Assembly (NCBI GenBank): GCA_038326995.1
Contig: JBBQKP010000206.1
Location: 1-6,048, forward strand
Source of the DNA: JBBQKP01 sp038326995
GTDB taxonomy: Bacteria > Planctomycetota > Phycisphaerae > Tepidisphaerales > Tepidisphaeraceae
Length of the DNA: 6,048 nucleotides
Reading direction: 5' to 3'
The notes under the pieces were generated by a model. The model worked only from the letters and a program-made list of their open reading frames with translations, did no database searches and was not told the DNA's origin. Shown here in pieces: positions 1 to 6,048 of the stretch. Within the stretch, counting starts at the first letter, position 1. Each line of letters opens with the position of its first letter. The translations under genes and the position numbers were made by a program.

Positions 1-630
1 CTCAGAAGAAGCATCCTCAAGCGAAGGTCGCGTAGCGCCTGCCTTGCGATGTCTGATTTTATAATCTGCCAGAACGGACATACCCCGGACATCACACCCG
101 ATTTGCCGAAGCCATCGTGAGGTCTGGTGATTGCAGTTGTCCCACACGCGGTACTGCCTTGGCCAAGGCACGGCGTGCAGCCGTGTGAGCGGGTTATACA
201 CCGGATAGTCGGGCGACAGACGCAAGGCGGAGACGAACCATGTGTCGAGTTCATCGCTGAGTCTTACCGCTCGACGGTATTCGACTTCAATCGGAGTCAG
301 CTTCAATACTCCGAGAAATGAAGCATCAGTCACATCATCCGAACGAATATCTCGCCTCGCAAGAGCGGTCTTGCGCGATAAAAGCCCCGCGCGAACATAA
401 GACAAATAACTGTCTTTGTTTTCAACATAAATAGGCCAGTCACCCGTCGCATACTCAGCATAATGGCCCTGGCGAGTCGGCAGAATCAGGCTCGAGTGCT
501 TGCCGTAACTGGCGATGTAAATCGTCACCGGCTCGACCAACGCGGCAGGCGGATACACCGTCGCACTGCATCCGCCCTGCAAGATCACGTATAACAGCAG
601 CAGAAAAGTCTTGATCGCCTTGCGAATCAT
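1..630 (-). CDS. Probable lipoprotein, DUF2459-like, 3' end beyond left edge
   Basis: An open frame runs from ATG at 630 to base 1 without a stop, giving 210 codons; the C-terminus is missing. The N-terminus has a basic stretch (MIRKAIK), a hydrophobic core (TFLLLLYVIL, residues 8-17) and a cysteine at residue 21 after LQGG, so it looks like a lipoprotein signal. The box is imperfect, because Gln is at -3 where Leu is usual. Later segments, SYGKHSSLILP (41-51), YAEYATGDWPIY (57-68) and DNCNHQTSRWLRQIG (164-178), resemble the layout I recall for DUF2459 proteins: a 'hG-H-gLvLP' segment, an 'E-GWGD-FY' segment and a late 'NCN-WT--LR-aG' segment. That family match is from memory and its biochemical role is unknown. 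The start codon overlaps the ligA stop as ATGA, which supports both the frame and cotranscription. No Shine-Dalgarno is visible, which fits translational coupling. Part of the gene is AT-richer than ligA: 55 of the 120 bases in 301-420 are G or C. Confidence 0.85.
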   Translation of the reverse strand, partial: MIRKAIKTFLLLLYVILQGGCSATVYPPAALVEPVTIYIASYGKHSSLILPTRQGHYAEYATGDWPIYVENKDSYLSYVRAGLLSRKTALARRDIRSDDVTDASFLGVLKLTPIEVEYRRAVRLSDELDTWFVSALRLSPDYPVYNPLTRLHAVPWPRQYRVWDNCNHQTSRWLRQIGCDVRGMSVLADYKIRHRKAGATRPSLEDASSE

Positions 631-2657
631 GCGGGGCAGTATCGCTTGACGAACTCGGCCTCGTCAATCACTTCCACGCCCAGCTCCCGCGCCTTCTCCA
701 GCTTAGATCCCGCTTCCGCCCCGGCCAGTACGAACGACGTCTTTTTCGACACCGATCCCGACGCCTTACCGCCCAATTTCAGGATCAACTCCTGAATCTC
801 ACTGCGCCCGAATTTTTCGAGTGTGCCTGTGACGACGACGCTCTTGCCACTGAGCGGGCCGACCGATGTCGCAGAGGTGTCGGCAGGCGTTTGGATCGGA
901 TCGAGTCCGACGGCTTTCAGATCGGCGACGATCGCCCTGCCCGCTTCGGATGCGAAAAACGAAACGACGGTGTCGGCAATGACCTGTCCGACATCCTCGA
1001 TCGCCGCCAAACTCGCCGCATCGCTTGCGCCGATCGCGTCAAGACTGCCCAGCCGGTTCGAAAGCACCCTGCCCACGGTCTTGCCGACGTGTCGGACGCC
1101 AAGCCCCGCAAGCAATCGATCGAGCGTCTGCGTTTTGCTTTTGGAGATGGCGTGCAAGAGCGCGTCGGCCGATTTTTCGCCCATGCGTTCGAGCGTCAGA
1201 AGCTGCTGCTTTTCGAGTCGATAAAGATCGCCGAACGTTTCAACAATTCCCGCATCGACGAGTTGCGCGACGAGCTTTTCACCCAGTCCGTCAATATTCA
1301 TTTGACCGCGTGCCGCAAACCACTCGATTCGCTGCTTCATTTGCTCAGGGCACACGGGATTGTCGCACCTTACGAACGGCCCGTCGGTCTGCTTCTTCAC
1401 TTCCGTGTTGCAGCTGGAACAATGAGTCGGAGCGACGATCGCAACCGCGTCCGCTTGCCTCATTGACATGTCTGCACTGACGACCTGCGGGATAATCTCG
1501 CCCGCCTTTTCGATGATGACCGTGTCGCCCAGGTGCAAGCCGAGCCGCTGGATTTGTTCGATGTTATGAAGCGTCGCTCGGCGGACGGTAGTTCCCGCGA
1601 CCAGCGTCGGCGCGAGTTGAGCAACCGGCGTGAGCGTGCCGTTTTTTCCGACCTGCCACGTCACGCCAAGAAGTGTCGTTCGCGCCTGCTCGGCCGGGTA
1701 TTTGAATGCGATCGCCCAGCGCGGCGCTTTGCTCGTCACGCCAAGCGCCTTGCGTGCCTCCATTGAATCGACCTTCACGACCATGCCGTCGGTCTGATAG
1801 CCCAAGATCTTGCGATCGATGGCGAACTGTTCGACGGCGGCCCACGCCACTTGCGCGTCGCCGCACCGCCGAAGCGTTGGCGTGACTGGCAATCCGAGTT
1901 CTTTCACCGCGGCCATCACATCGACGTAGCTTTCACCTTCAAGGCCGACGAATTCGCCAAACCCGTGAACGATAAACCGCAGGCCGCGACTCGCGGTCAC
2001 TTTCGGGTTGAGTTGTTTGAGCGTCCCGGCAGTAAAATTTCTCGGATTCGCATAGGTCTCTTCACCCTCTTCGACCTGCTTCAGATTAATCGCGGCGAAG
2101 GTCTTGTCGTCCATAAACACCTCGCCGCGAACTTCGAGAATATTCGGCACTGTCACGCCACGTAGTTTCAGCGGCACACTTTTGATGGTGCGGACGTTGG
2201 CGGTCACGTCGTCGCCGCGTCGGCCGTCGCCGCGCGTGACGGCGTGGACGAGCTGTCCCTTCTCATACCGAATCGAACACGCGACGCCATCGACTTTGGG
2301 TTCGACGCTGTAAGCGATGGTCGCGACGTCGAGCATCTGTCGCACGCGCTTATCGAAGGCAAAAAACTCGTCGCGGCCATAGGTGTTGTCGATCGACATC
2401 ATCTGCACGCGATGTTCGATTGTACTGAACGACCCGATCGCCTCGCCGCCGATGCGCTGCGTCGGACTGTCGGCCGAGCGAAGCTGCGGGTGCGCACTTT
2501 CCAAGGCCGCGAGTTCGGAAAGAAGACGATCAAACTCGACGTCGCTGATGGTCGGACGGGCAAGGACGTAGTAGCTGTGGTTGTGCTCGTCCAGCGCGCG
2601 TCGCAGTTCCGCGGCGCGATTCTCTGGTGAGGTCGAAGCGGTCTTGGAGACGCCCAT
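627..2657 (-). CDS. ligA: NAD+-dependent DNA ligase LigA
   Basis: This is the replicative and repair ligase that seals nicks using NAD+. It has 676 residues, close to the usual length of about 670. The Ia region holds YY (29-30), D39 and FD (42-43), which bind the NMN half. The adenylation motif is EPKVDG (119-124) with K121 as the lysine that becomes adenylated. RGE (177-179), DGMVVKVD (290-297) and W314/K319 are further nucleotidyltransferase motifs. The OB region includes GTLTPVAQL and RRATLHN (about 340-365). A four-cysteine zinc finger follows (C413, C416, C431, C436), then helix-hairpin-helix repeats (about 450-575) and a C-terminal BRCT domain (about 600-676). The start at ATG 2657 is chosen because a G-rich ribosome site lies just upstream and the conserved N-terminus begins soon after. 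An in-frame ATG at 2723 has no such site and would add 22 unconserved residues. The stop overlaps the start of the next gene by ATGA. The motifs are intact, so I expect an active enzyme in the cytoplasm. Confidence 0.98.
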   Translation of the reverse strand: MGVSKTASTSPENRAAELRRALDEHNHSYYVLARPTISDVEFDRLLSELAALESAHPQLRSADSPTQRIGGEAIGSFSTIEHRVQMMSIDNTYGRDEFFAFDKRVRQMLDVATIAYSVEPKVDGVACSIRYEKGQLVHAVTRGDGRRGDDVTANVRTIKSVPLKLRGVTVPNILEVRGEVFMDDKTFAAINLKQVEEGEETYANPRNFTAGTLKQLNPKVTASRGLRFIVHGFGEFVGLEGESYVDVMAAVKELGLPVTPTLRRCGDAQVAWAAVEQFAIDRKILGYQTDGMVVKVDSMEARKALGVTSKAPRWAIAFKYPAEQARTTLLGVTWQVGKNGTLTPVAQLAPTLVAGTTVRRATLHNIEQIQRLGLHLGDTVIIEKAGEIIPQVVSADMSMRQADAVAIVAPTHCSSCNTEVKKQTDGPFVRCDNPVCPEQMKQRIEWFAARGQMNIDGLGEKLVAQLVDAGIVETFGDLYRLEKQQLLTLERMGEKSADALLHAISKSKTQTLDRLLAGLGVRHVGKTVGRVLSNRLGSLDAIGASDAASLAAIEDVGQVIADTVVSFFASEAGRAIVADLKAVGLDPIQTPADTSATSVGPLSGKSVVVTGTLEKFGRSEIQELILKLGGKASGSVSKKTSFVLAGAEAGSKLEKARELGVEVIDEAEFVKRYCPA

Positions 2658-2669
2658 AATGCCACCCCA
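2658..2669 (-). promoter_or_regulatory. Ribosome binding site of ligA
   Basis: Read on the minus strand, the bases before ATG 2657 are TGGGGTGGCATT. The GGGGTGG run lies four bases before the start codon. It is purine-rich and Shine-Dalgarno-like but not a perfect match to AGGAGG. It favours this start over the in-frame ATG at 2723, whose upstream sequence (CACCCGCGCGACG) has no such site. Confidence 0.55.
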
Positions 2670-2694
2670 CAACTTTGCAGTCGACACTTGGAGC

Positions 2695-2718
2695 CCGACC
2701 GAAATACTTAACGGCCGG
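2695..2718 (-). other. Possible RNA hairpin between ndk and ligA
   Basis: On the transcribed strand CCGGCCG (2718-2712) can pair with CGGTCGG (2701-2695) around the ten-base loop TTAAGTATTT. This gives seven pairs, one of them G-U in RNA; on the other strand that position is an A-C mismatch, so the fold favours the ndk-ligA transcript. No T run follows, so it is not a classic intrinsic terminator. It could be a processing or attenuation element, or chance in a GC-rich gap. Confidence 0.25.
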
Positions 2719-2741
2719 TGCATGCACGTCGCGCGGGTGAC

Positions 2742-3149
2742 TCAGTGCAGTTCGGGGAAGAACAATTTGATCTCACGTGCCGCACTCTCGGGCGAGTCGG
2801 AGCCGTGAATCAGATTCTCGGTGAAGCTGTGGGCGTAATCGCCGCGAATGGTTCCGGGCTGCGCTTCTGTGAACTTGGTCTTGCCCATGAGGGTTCGCAT
2901 GACGCCGATGACTTCGTCGCCGTCGACCGCGAGAATGACGACATTCCCGCCGGTCATGAACGAAACGAGATCGGCGAAGAAAGGCTTGCCTGCGTGCTCG
3001 GCGTAATGTTTCTCCGCGACGGCCTTGTCGATTTTCGACATCTTCAGGCCCGCGAGGGTGAAGCCTTTGTTTTCGATTCGGCGAATAATTTCGCCGACGA
3101 GTTTTCGCTGGACTGCGTCAGGCTTACAGATGATGAGTGTGCGCTGCAT
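2742..3149 (-). CDS. ndk: Nucleoside diphosphate kinase
   Basis: Ndk moves the gamma-phosphate of ATP to other nucleoside diphosphates through a phosphohistidine, balancing the NTP and dNTP pools. The protein has 135 residues, within the usual range of roughly 130-150 for bacterial Ndk. It opens with the typical RTLIICKPDAV. All residues expected at the active site are present: K9, Y49, F57, R85, T91, R102, N112 and the catalytic H115 in NLIHGSDS, followed by the conserved SPESAAREIKLFFPE tail. The start is ATG 3149, with GGAG ten bases upstream (3160-3163). It begins 38 bases after the PHP gene and stops 84 bases before ligA, all on one strand, so cotranscription is likely. The link with a ligase and a nucleotide phosphatase is a nucleic-acid theme, but co-location alone does not prove joint function. 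The only structure I see in the following gap is a weak hairpin. Confidence 0.98.
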   Translation of the reverse strand: MQRTLIICKPDAVQRKLVGEIIRRIENKGFTLAGLKMSKIDKAVAEKHYAEHAGKPFFADLVSFMTGGNVVILAVDGDEVIGVMRTLMGKTKFTEAQPGTIRGDYAHSFTENLIHGSDSPESAAREIKLFFPELH

Positions 3150-3187
3150 GTGTGGAAATCTCCGGAAGGGTAAATGGTTCGGCGAGG

Positions 3188-4066
3188 TTATACACGCTTA
3201 CCCTGCCGCTTGGCGAGCACGGCCGATTGAAGTCGGTCGAACCATTCGCGCGGTATTCGTCTTTCCCTTGCAAAACCGAGTCGAATGTGGCGTTTTGCAG
3301 CGCCGTGATAATCGCTCCCGCCTGTGGTCAAAAGTCCGTATCGGCGCGAAAGTTCCTCGAGTTCGTCGACGTATGAATCGCGATGATCGCTGTGAATGCA
3401 CTCGACTGCGTCGAGCCCCATGTCGGCGAGATCCTTGATCGCGTGCTGAAGCTGAAGCCGATTCTGACGCTTAAGCTGGCTCGGATGCGCGAGCGAAACA
3501 AGCCCGCCCGCGTCGTGGATCAGACGAATCGCCTCAGACGCGGTGAGGCGTTCTTTGTCGATGTAATTCTTCGCTCCGCCGCCCAGATATTTATTGAACG
3601 CCTCGGCCGAGGTTTTCACCGCGCCGCGATCGAGCAAAACCCTTGCAATATGCGGCCTGCCGACGACGCCGCCGCCCGATGCACGAATGACGTCTTCCAT
3701 CGTGATGGCGATGCCCTGCTTTTGAAGTTGCTCGACGATCCGCAGATTTCGTTCGTTGCGCGCTTCGATCAGTGACGTCAGAACGCGGCCAAGACTTTCA
3801 CTGGCCGGGTCGATTCCGTAGCCCAGCAGGTGCATCGTTCCGGGCCTGGGATAGCTGCAGGAAATTTCGATGCCGGGAAGAAAATCGATACCGACATTGA
3901 CGGCTTCGACCGCGGCCGCATCAAGGCCGCCGATCGTGTCGTGATCTGTCAAAGAGATCGCGGATAAACCCGCGGCAGCGGCGAGGCGAATCACCGCGGC
4001 CGGTGCGTCGGTGCCGTCGGAGGCGGTGCTGTGTGAATGAAGATCGACAAAACTCGGCTTCTTCAA
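3188..4066 (-). CDS. PHP-domain phosphoesterase, YciV/RnmA (TrpH)-like
   Basis: With the TTG start at 4066 the protein has 292 residues, matching the E. coli YciV/RnmA length of about 293. Metal-binding PHP motifs are in order: DLHSHS (8-13), TDHDT (40-44), GIE (65-67), H79, GRPHIA (136-141), LAHP (192-195), ECIHSDH (222-228) and GGSDYHG (249-255). The characterised relative, RNase AM, is a phosphatase on 3',5'-nucleoside bisphosphates and a 5'-3' exonuclease on short RNA used in rRNA 5'-end maturation. The GRPHIARVLL segment and overall spacing support this subgroup, though other PHP enzymes such as histidinol phosphatase cannot be fully excluded. TTG is preferred because it overlaps the lutC stop as TTGA, has GGTGA four bases upstream, and sits just before the conserved KKPSFVDLHSH. 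The frame stays open further upstream to 4354, but that stretch lies inside lutC and is Arg-rich, unlike a PHP protein. It is a soluble protein with no signal peptide. Confidence 0.93.
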   Translation of the reverse strand: MKKPSFVDLHSHSTASDGTDAPAAVIRLAAAAGLSAISLTDHDTIGGLDAAAVEAVNVGIDFLPGIEISCSYPRPGTMHLLGYGIDPASESLGRVLTSLIEARNERNLRIVEQLQKQGIAITMEDVIRASGGGVVGRPHIARVLLDRGAVKTSAEAFNKYLGGGAKNYIDKERLTASEAIRLIHDAGGLVSLAHPSQLKRQNRLQLQHAIKDLADMGLDAVECIHSDHRDSYVDELEELSRRYGLLTTGGSDYHGAAKRHIRLGFARERRIPREWFDRLQSAVLAKRQGKRV

Positions 4067-4728
4067 ATCGTCACCATTGAATCGTCGACAATAAGCACCA
4101 CGACTTCGCCCGGCCCGTGCACGCCGACCACGAGATTCATTTCGATGTCGGCCGTCTTGCTCGGCCCGCTGATGATGACGATTCCCGATGCCGTTCCGTG
4201 TGTCGATGTTTCGCGCATCAGGTCGATCAAGTCCGGCACGATCTGGCTGGTTCGCACGACGGCGATATGCAGAACGGGAACGAGCGAAACAGCGCGGCCT
4301 TGCTCTTTCGATGCCCGCATCACCAGTGAGCCAGTCTCCGCGACGGCGCGCCAAACGTCGGTCACGCCCGCATCAACGTCGTATGAATCGTCGAGCGTCG
4401 ACTGATCCCAGACGGTTGTTCGAACGGAGACGGCACTCAGATGGTCGAGCAGGCCGACGCGATCAAATAGTTCGCATCGCGTGACGACGCAGCTCGCTGC
4501 ATTGCCGCGCGAGAGATGCCGCTGGATCGCCGCGGCCAGATCATCGGTAAGCACTTCTTCGACGATCATCTTGCAGCCGCGGGCCATCTCGATGAAGTGC
4601 TGCTTCAGGTCAGCATCGGCCCTGACCAGGCGAGTGATCGCGTCATCGATCACGGGAGGCTTCGGAACATCGCGCGGCACGGAAGTTCGGCCTAGCGACT
4701 TGCTTATTGTCTGGATAAATTCGTTCAT
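4063..4728 (-). CDS. lutC: Lactate utilization protein LutC (LUD domain)
   Basis: LutC is the small subunit of the LutABC (YkgEFG) complex, which oxidises L-lactate to pyruvate in the cytoplasm. The 221-residue protein carries the LUD-domain signature in its C-terminal half: GVT (121-123), AETGS (130-134), SLVPVLHI (148-155), SGPSKTADIE (187-196) and GVHGP (202-206). The first 60 residues are poorly conserved, as is usual. The start at ATG 4728 gives the MNEFIQTISKSLGR opening. A TTG in frame at 4740 would add four residues (MHPP). Neither has a clear Shine-Dalgarno; the bases before ATG 4728 read CTTGCACCCGCCC. It follows lutB by 71 bases, a gap partly filled with 13-bp repeats, and its stop overlaps the PHP start as TTGA. 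Order and strand match known lutA-lutB-lutC operons. I am confident of the family and less so of the exact start. Confidence 0.93.
   Translation of the reverse strand: MNEFIQTISKSLGRTSVPRDVPKPPVIDDAITRLVRADADLKQHFIEMARGCKMIVEEVLTDDLAAAIQRHLSRGNAASCVVTRCELFDRVGLLDHLSAVSVRTTVWDQSTLDDSYDVDAGVTDVWRAVAETGSLVMRASKEQGRAVSLVPVLHIAVVRTSQIVPDLIDLMRETSTHGTASGIVIISGPSKTADIEMNLVVGVHGPGEVVVLIVDDSMVTI
4067..4075 (-). promoter_or_regulatory. Ribosome binding site deciding the TTG start of the PHP gene
   Basis: On the minus strand GGTGACGAT precedes TTG 4066, with GGTGA four bases from the start. The site lies within the last codons of lutC. Together with the TTGA stop/start overlap it implies that ribosomes finishing lutC restart on the PHP gene. 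No ATG or GTG lies in frame near the beginning of the conserved domain. Confidence 0.5.
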
Positions 4729-4764
4729 GGGCGGGTGCAAGTCTGGGGTGCACTTTGGGGATGC

Positions 4765-4810
4765 TTTCTGCGGCTACTTTCTGCGGCTACTTTCTGCGCC
4801 TACTTTCTAC
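4765..4810. repeat. 13-bp tandem repeat, about 3.5 copies, across the lutB stop
   Basis: The plus-strand unit is TTTCTGCGGCTAC. Copies lie at 4765-4777 and 4778-4790 (identical), 4791-4803 (one change, G to C at 4799) and a shortened copy TTTCTAC at 4804-4810. On the transcribed strand the unit reads GTAGCCGCAGAAA. The lutB stop TAG (4802-4800) lies in the third copy, and the shortened copy encodes part of the last SRK residues. The unit is not a multiple of three. Because the first full unit met by the lutB frame supplies the stop, adding or losing copies further downstream would not alter LutB but would shift the distance to lutC by 13 bases each time. Confidence 0.9.
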
Positions 4811-6048
4811 TCTTGTTCCACATCGCACCGAATCGCGTTGCCGCGGGCACGGGCATGTCTCGCACCTTCGTCCAGCCGCTCGCGGGCGGGGGCATGGCGC
4901 GAATAAATCCGCGTCGGCCCGCGACTTTTCCGAGCAGTCGAAGCGAACGCGCCTGCGTCCATGTCATCAGCGAATAAACCACCGGGCGCTTCAGCAGCTG
5001 CGCCCACACTCTATAAATCATCTTCTCGAATCGCCCGGTGATGTTTCCATTCACCATGTCGCGCCGGAGATTGATCAGGTGCTTGGGAATATTGATCTTC
5101 ACCGGACACGCTTCAAAGCACGCGCCGCAAAGGCTGCTGGCGCTTGGCAAATCTTTGAACTGGCTTAGGCCCTGCATGAGTGGCGTGATGAGCGCGCCGA
5201 TCGGGCCCGGATAGACGCTGCCGTACGCGTGTCCGCCGATGGAGCGATAAATCGGGCACGCGTTCAGGCAAGCGCCGCATCGAATGCAGCGAAGTGTTTC
5301 GCGATATTCTTCGCTTGCGAGAATTTCGCTTCGGCCGTTGTCCATCAGAACCAGATGGCATTCTTCGGGCCCGTCGCGCTCGTCGGCGGTGCGCGGCGCG
5401 CCGAACAAGCTCGTGTAGACCGTCATGGGCTGGCCGGTCGCGCTGCGCGCCAGCAGCTTGAGCAACACGGCCAGGTCATCTACCCGCGGCACGAGTTTTT
5501 CAATGCCCACCAGCGAGAGCAATACACGCGGGCTGGTCGTGCTTTGCCTGACATTGCCTTCGTTTTCGACCGAGCAGATATCGCCAGTCTCGGCCACGAT
5601 GAAGTTGCCGCCGGTCATGCCCATGTCGGCGCGGCGAAACTTGTCACGCAGATAAACGCGCGCCTGTCTTGTCAGTGCGATCGGGTCGTCGGTGTAGGGT
5701 GTTGAAAAATATTTGCTGAACAACTCGCCAATGCTCTGGCGGTCCTTGTGGATGATCGGCGTGACGATGTGGCTCGGCTTATCGTGGTCGATTTGAACAA
5801 TGAACTCGCCCAGATCGGTCTCGACCACGTCGTAGCCGTTTTCTTCAAAGGAATGTGCGAGTTCGATTTCCTCACTCACCATGCTCTTGGATTTGATGAT
5901 GGTTTTGACGTTCGCTTTGCGGGCGATTTCGAGAATGATGCGAGTCGCGTCGGCGGCATTGCGCGCGAAGTAAACGTGCCCGCCGCGTGCTTCGTAAGCG
6001 GCCTTCAGTTGAACGAGGTAATAGTCGAGATAATCGAGCGTGTGCTGC
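4800..6048 (-). CDS. lutB: Lactate utilization iron-sulfur protein LutB, 5' end beyond right edge
   Basis: This is the LutB/YkgF (LldF) subunit of the L-lactate oxidation complex, thought to carry electrons through two iron-sulfur clusters. In the window 415 residues are readable, from QHTLDYLDYY at the right edge to the TAG at 4800. B. subtilis LutB is about 476 residues, so roughly 60 N-terminal residues are missing. Numbered from the edge, a LUD-type region comes first (KTIIKSKSMVSEEIEL about 48-63, ETDLGEFIVQ 76-85, PSHIVTPIIHK 91-101, GMTGGNFIVAETG 143-155). Then come CxxCxxCxxxCP (C254, C257, C260, C264) and CxxCxxxCP (C307, C310, C314), the ferredoxin-like cluster motifs. The tail has GW-TKVRDMPVP (391-400) and MW (409-410), as in the LutB C-terminal domain. 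An internal ATG at 5882 is not the start: the frame continues to the edge with conserved sequence. lutC follows in the same direction. Confidence 0.96.
   Translation of the reverse strand, partial: QHTLDYLDYYLVQLKAAYEARGGHVYFARNAADATRIILEIARKANVKTIIKSKSMVSEEIELAHSFEENGYDVVETDLGEFIVQIDHDKPSHIVTPIIHKDRQSIGELFSKYFSTPYTDDPIALTRQARVYLRDKFRRADMGMTGGNFIVAETGDICSVENEGNVRQSTTSPRVLLSLVGIEKLVPRVDDLAVLLKLLARSATGQPMTVYTSLFGAPRTADERDGPEECHLVLMDNGRSEILASEEYRETLRCIRCGACLNACPIYRSIGGHAYGSVYPGPIGALITPLMQGLSQFKDLPSASSLCGACFEACPVKINIPKHLINLRRDMVNGNITGRFEKMIYRVWAQLLKRPVVYSLMTWTQARSLRLLGKVAGRRGFIRAMPPPASGWTKVRDMPVPAATRFGAMWNKSRK

Noticed and set aside
891..1466. Long plus-strand open frame (191 codons) opposite ligA
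   Set aside because: It lies wholly antisense to conserved ligA zinc-finger and helix-hairpin-helix codons, is Arg-rich with no recognisable domain, and is typical of GC-rich shadow frames.
2658..2723. 22-residue N-terminal extension of LigA from ATG 2723
   Set aside because: No ribosome site precedes it, while a G-rich site precedes ATG 2657, and LigA proteins do not usually have such an extension.
2718..2727. Perfect 10-bp palindrome GTGCATGCAC between ndk and ligA
   Set aside because: It is short, single-copy in the gap and matches no operator I recognise; chance is an adequate explanation.
2718..3173. Plus-strand open frame (151 codons) opposite ndk
   Set aside because: It is the complement of the fully conserved ndk gene and shows no domain or ribosome site of its own.
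4067..4354. 96-residue upstream extension of the PHP reading frame
   Set aside because: It overlaps conserved lutC codons out of frame and is Arg-rich; the PHP domain begins right after the TTG at 4066.
4735..4977. Plus-strand frames with periodic residues (CGYFLRLL and similar)
   Set aside because: The periodicity comes from translating the 13-bp tandem repeat, and the rest is antisense to lutB.
1..6048. A novel defence, mobile or RNA-based system
   Set aside because: Every stretch is accounted for by six co-directional genes with small gaps; there are no transposase, integrase, nuclease-effector or spacer-repeat signs, and no tRNA or rRNA genes.

Overview
The window carries six genes, all transcribed on the minus strand (right to left in window coordinates) and packed with little intergenic space. 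In transcription order they are: the 3' part of lutB (cut by the right edge), lutC, a PHP-domain phosphoesterase of the YciV/RnmA type, ndk, ligA, and the 5' part of a probable lipoprotein gene (cut by the left edge). Both end genes are partial. The lipoprotein frame never meets a stop before base 1, so an annotation that only accepts closed frames would miss it.

Right third (about 4063-6048): a lactate-utilisation module. LutB is the iron-sulfur subunit with a 4-Cys and a 3-Cys cluster motif. LutC is the small LUD-domain subunit. In known lut/ykg operons the third subunit, LutA, lies upstream of LutB, so it is expected just beyond the right edge. LutC and the PHP gene overlap by four bases (TTGA), which places the PHP gene on the same transcript. 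A 13-bp tandem repeat of about 3.5 copies sits across the lutB stop codon.

Middle and left (1-4066): nucleotide and nucleic-acid genes. The PHP enzyme is followed 38 bp later by ndk, a complete nucleoside diphosphate kinase. After an 84-bp gap comes ligA, the NAD+-dependent DNA ligase, complete with adenylation, OB, zinc-finger, helix-hairpin-helix and BRCT regions. ligA then overlaps the lipoprotein gene by ATGA.

The organism is a bacterium with moderately high GC content. The style of the LigA sequence (for example the MMSIDNTYGRDEF segment and VGKNGTLTP in the OB region) reminds me of Planctomycetota and related PVC-superphylum ligases, but this is a memory-based guess of low confidence. 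I found no mobile element, CRISPR array, tRNA, rRNA or defence-like module. This looks like an ordinary chromosomal housekeeping stretch. The points worth a second look are the hidden partial gene, the repeat at the lutB end, and the two translationally coupled junctions.
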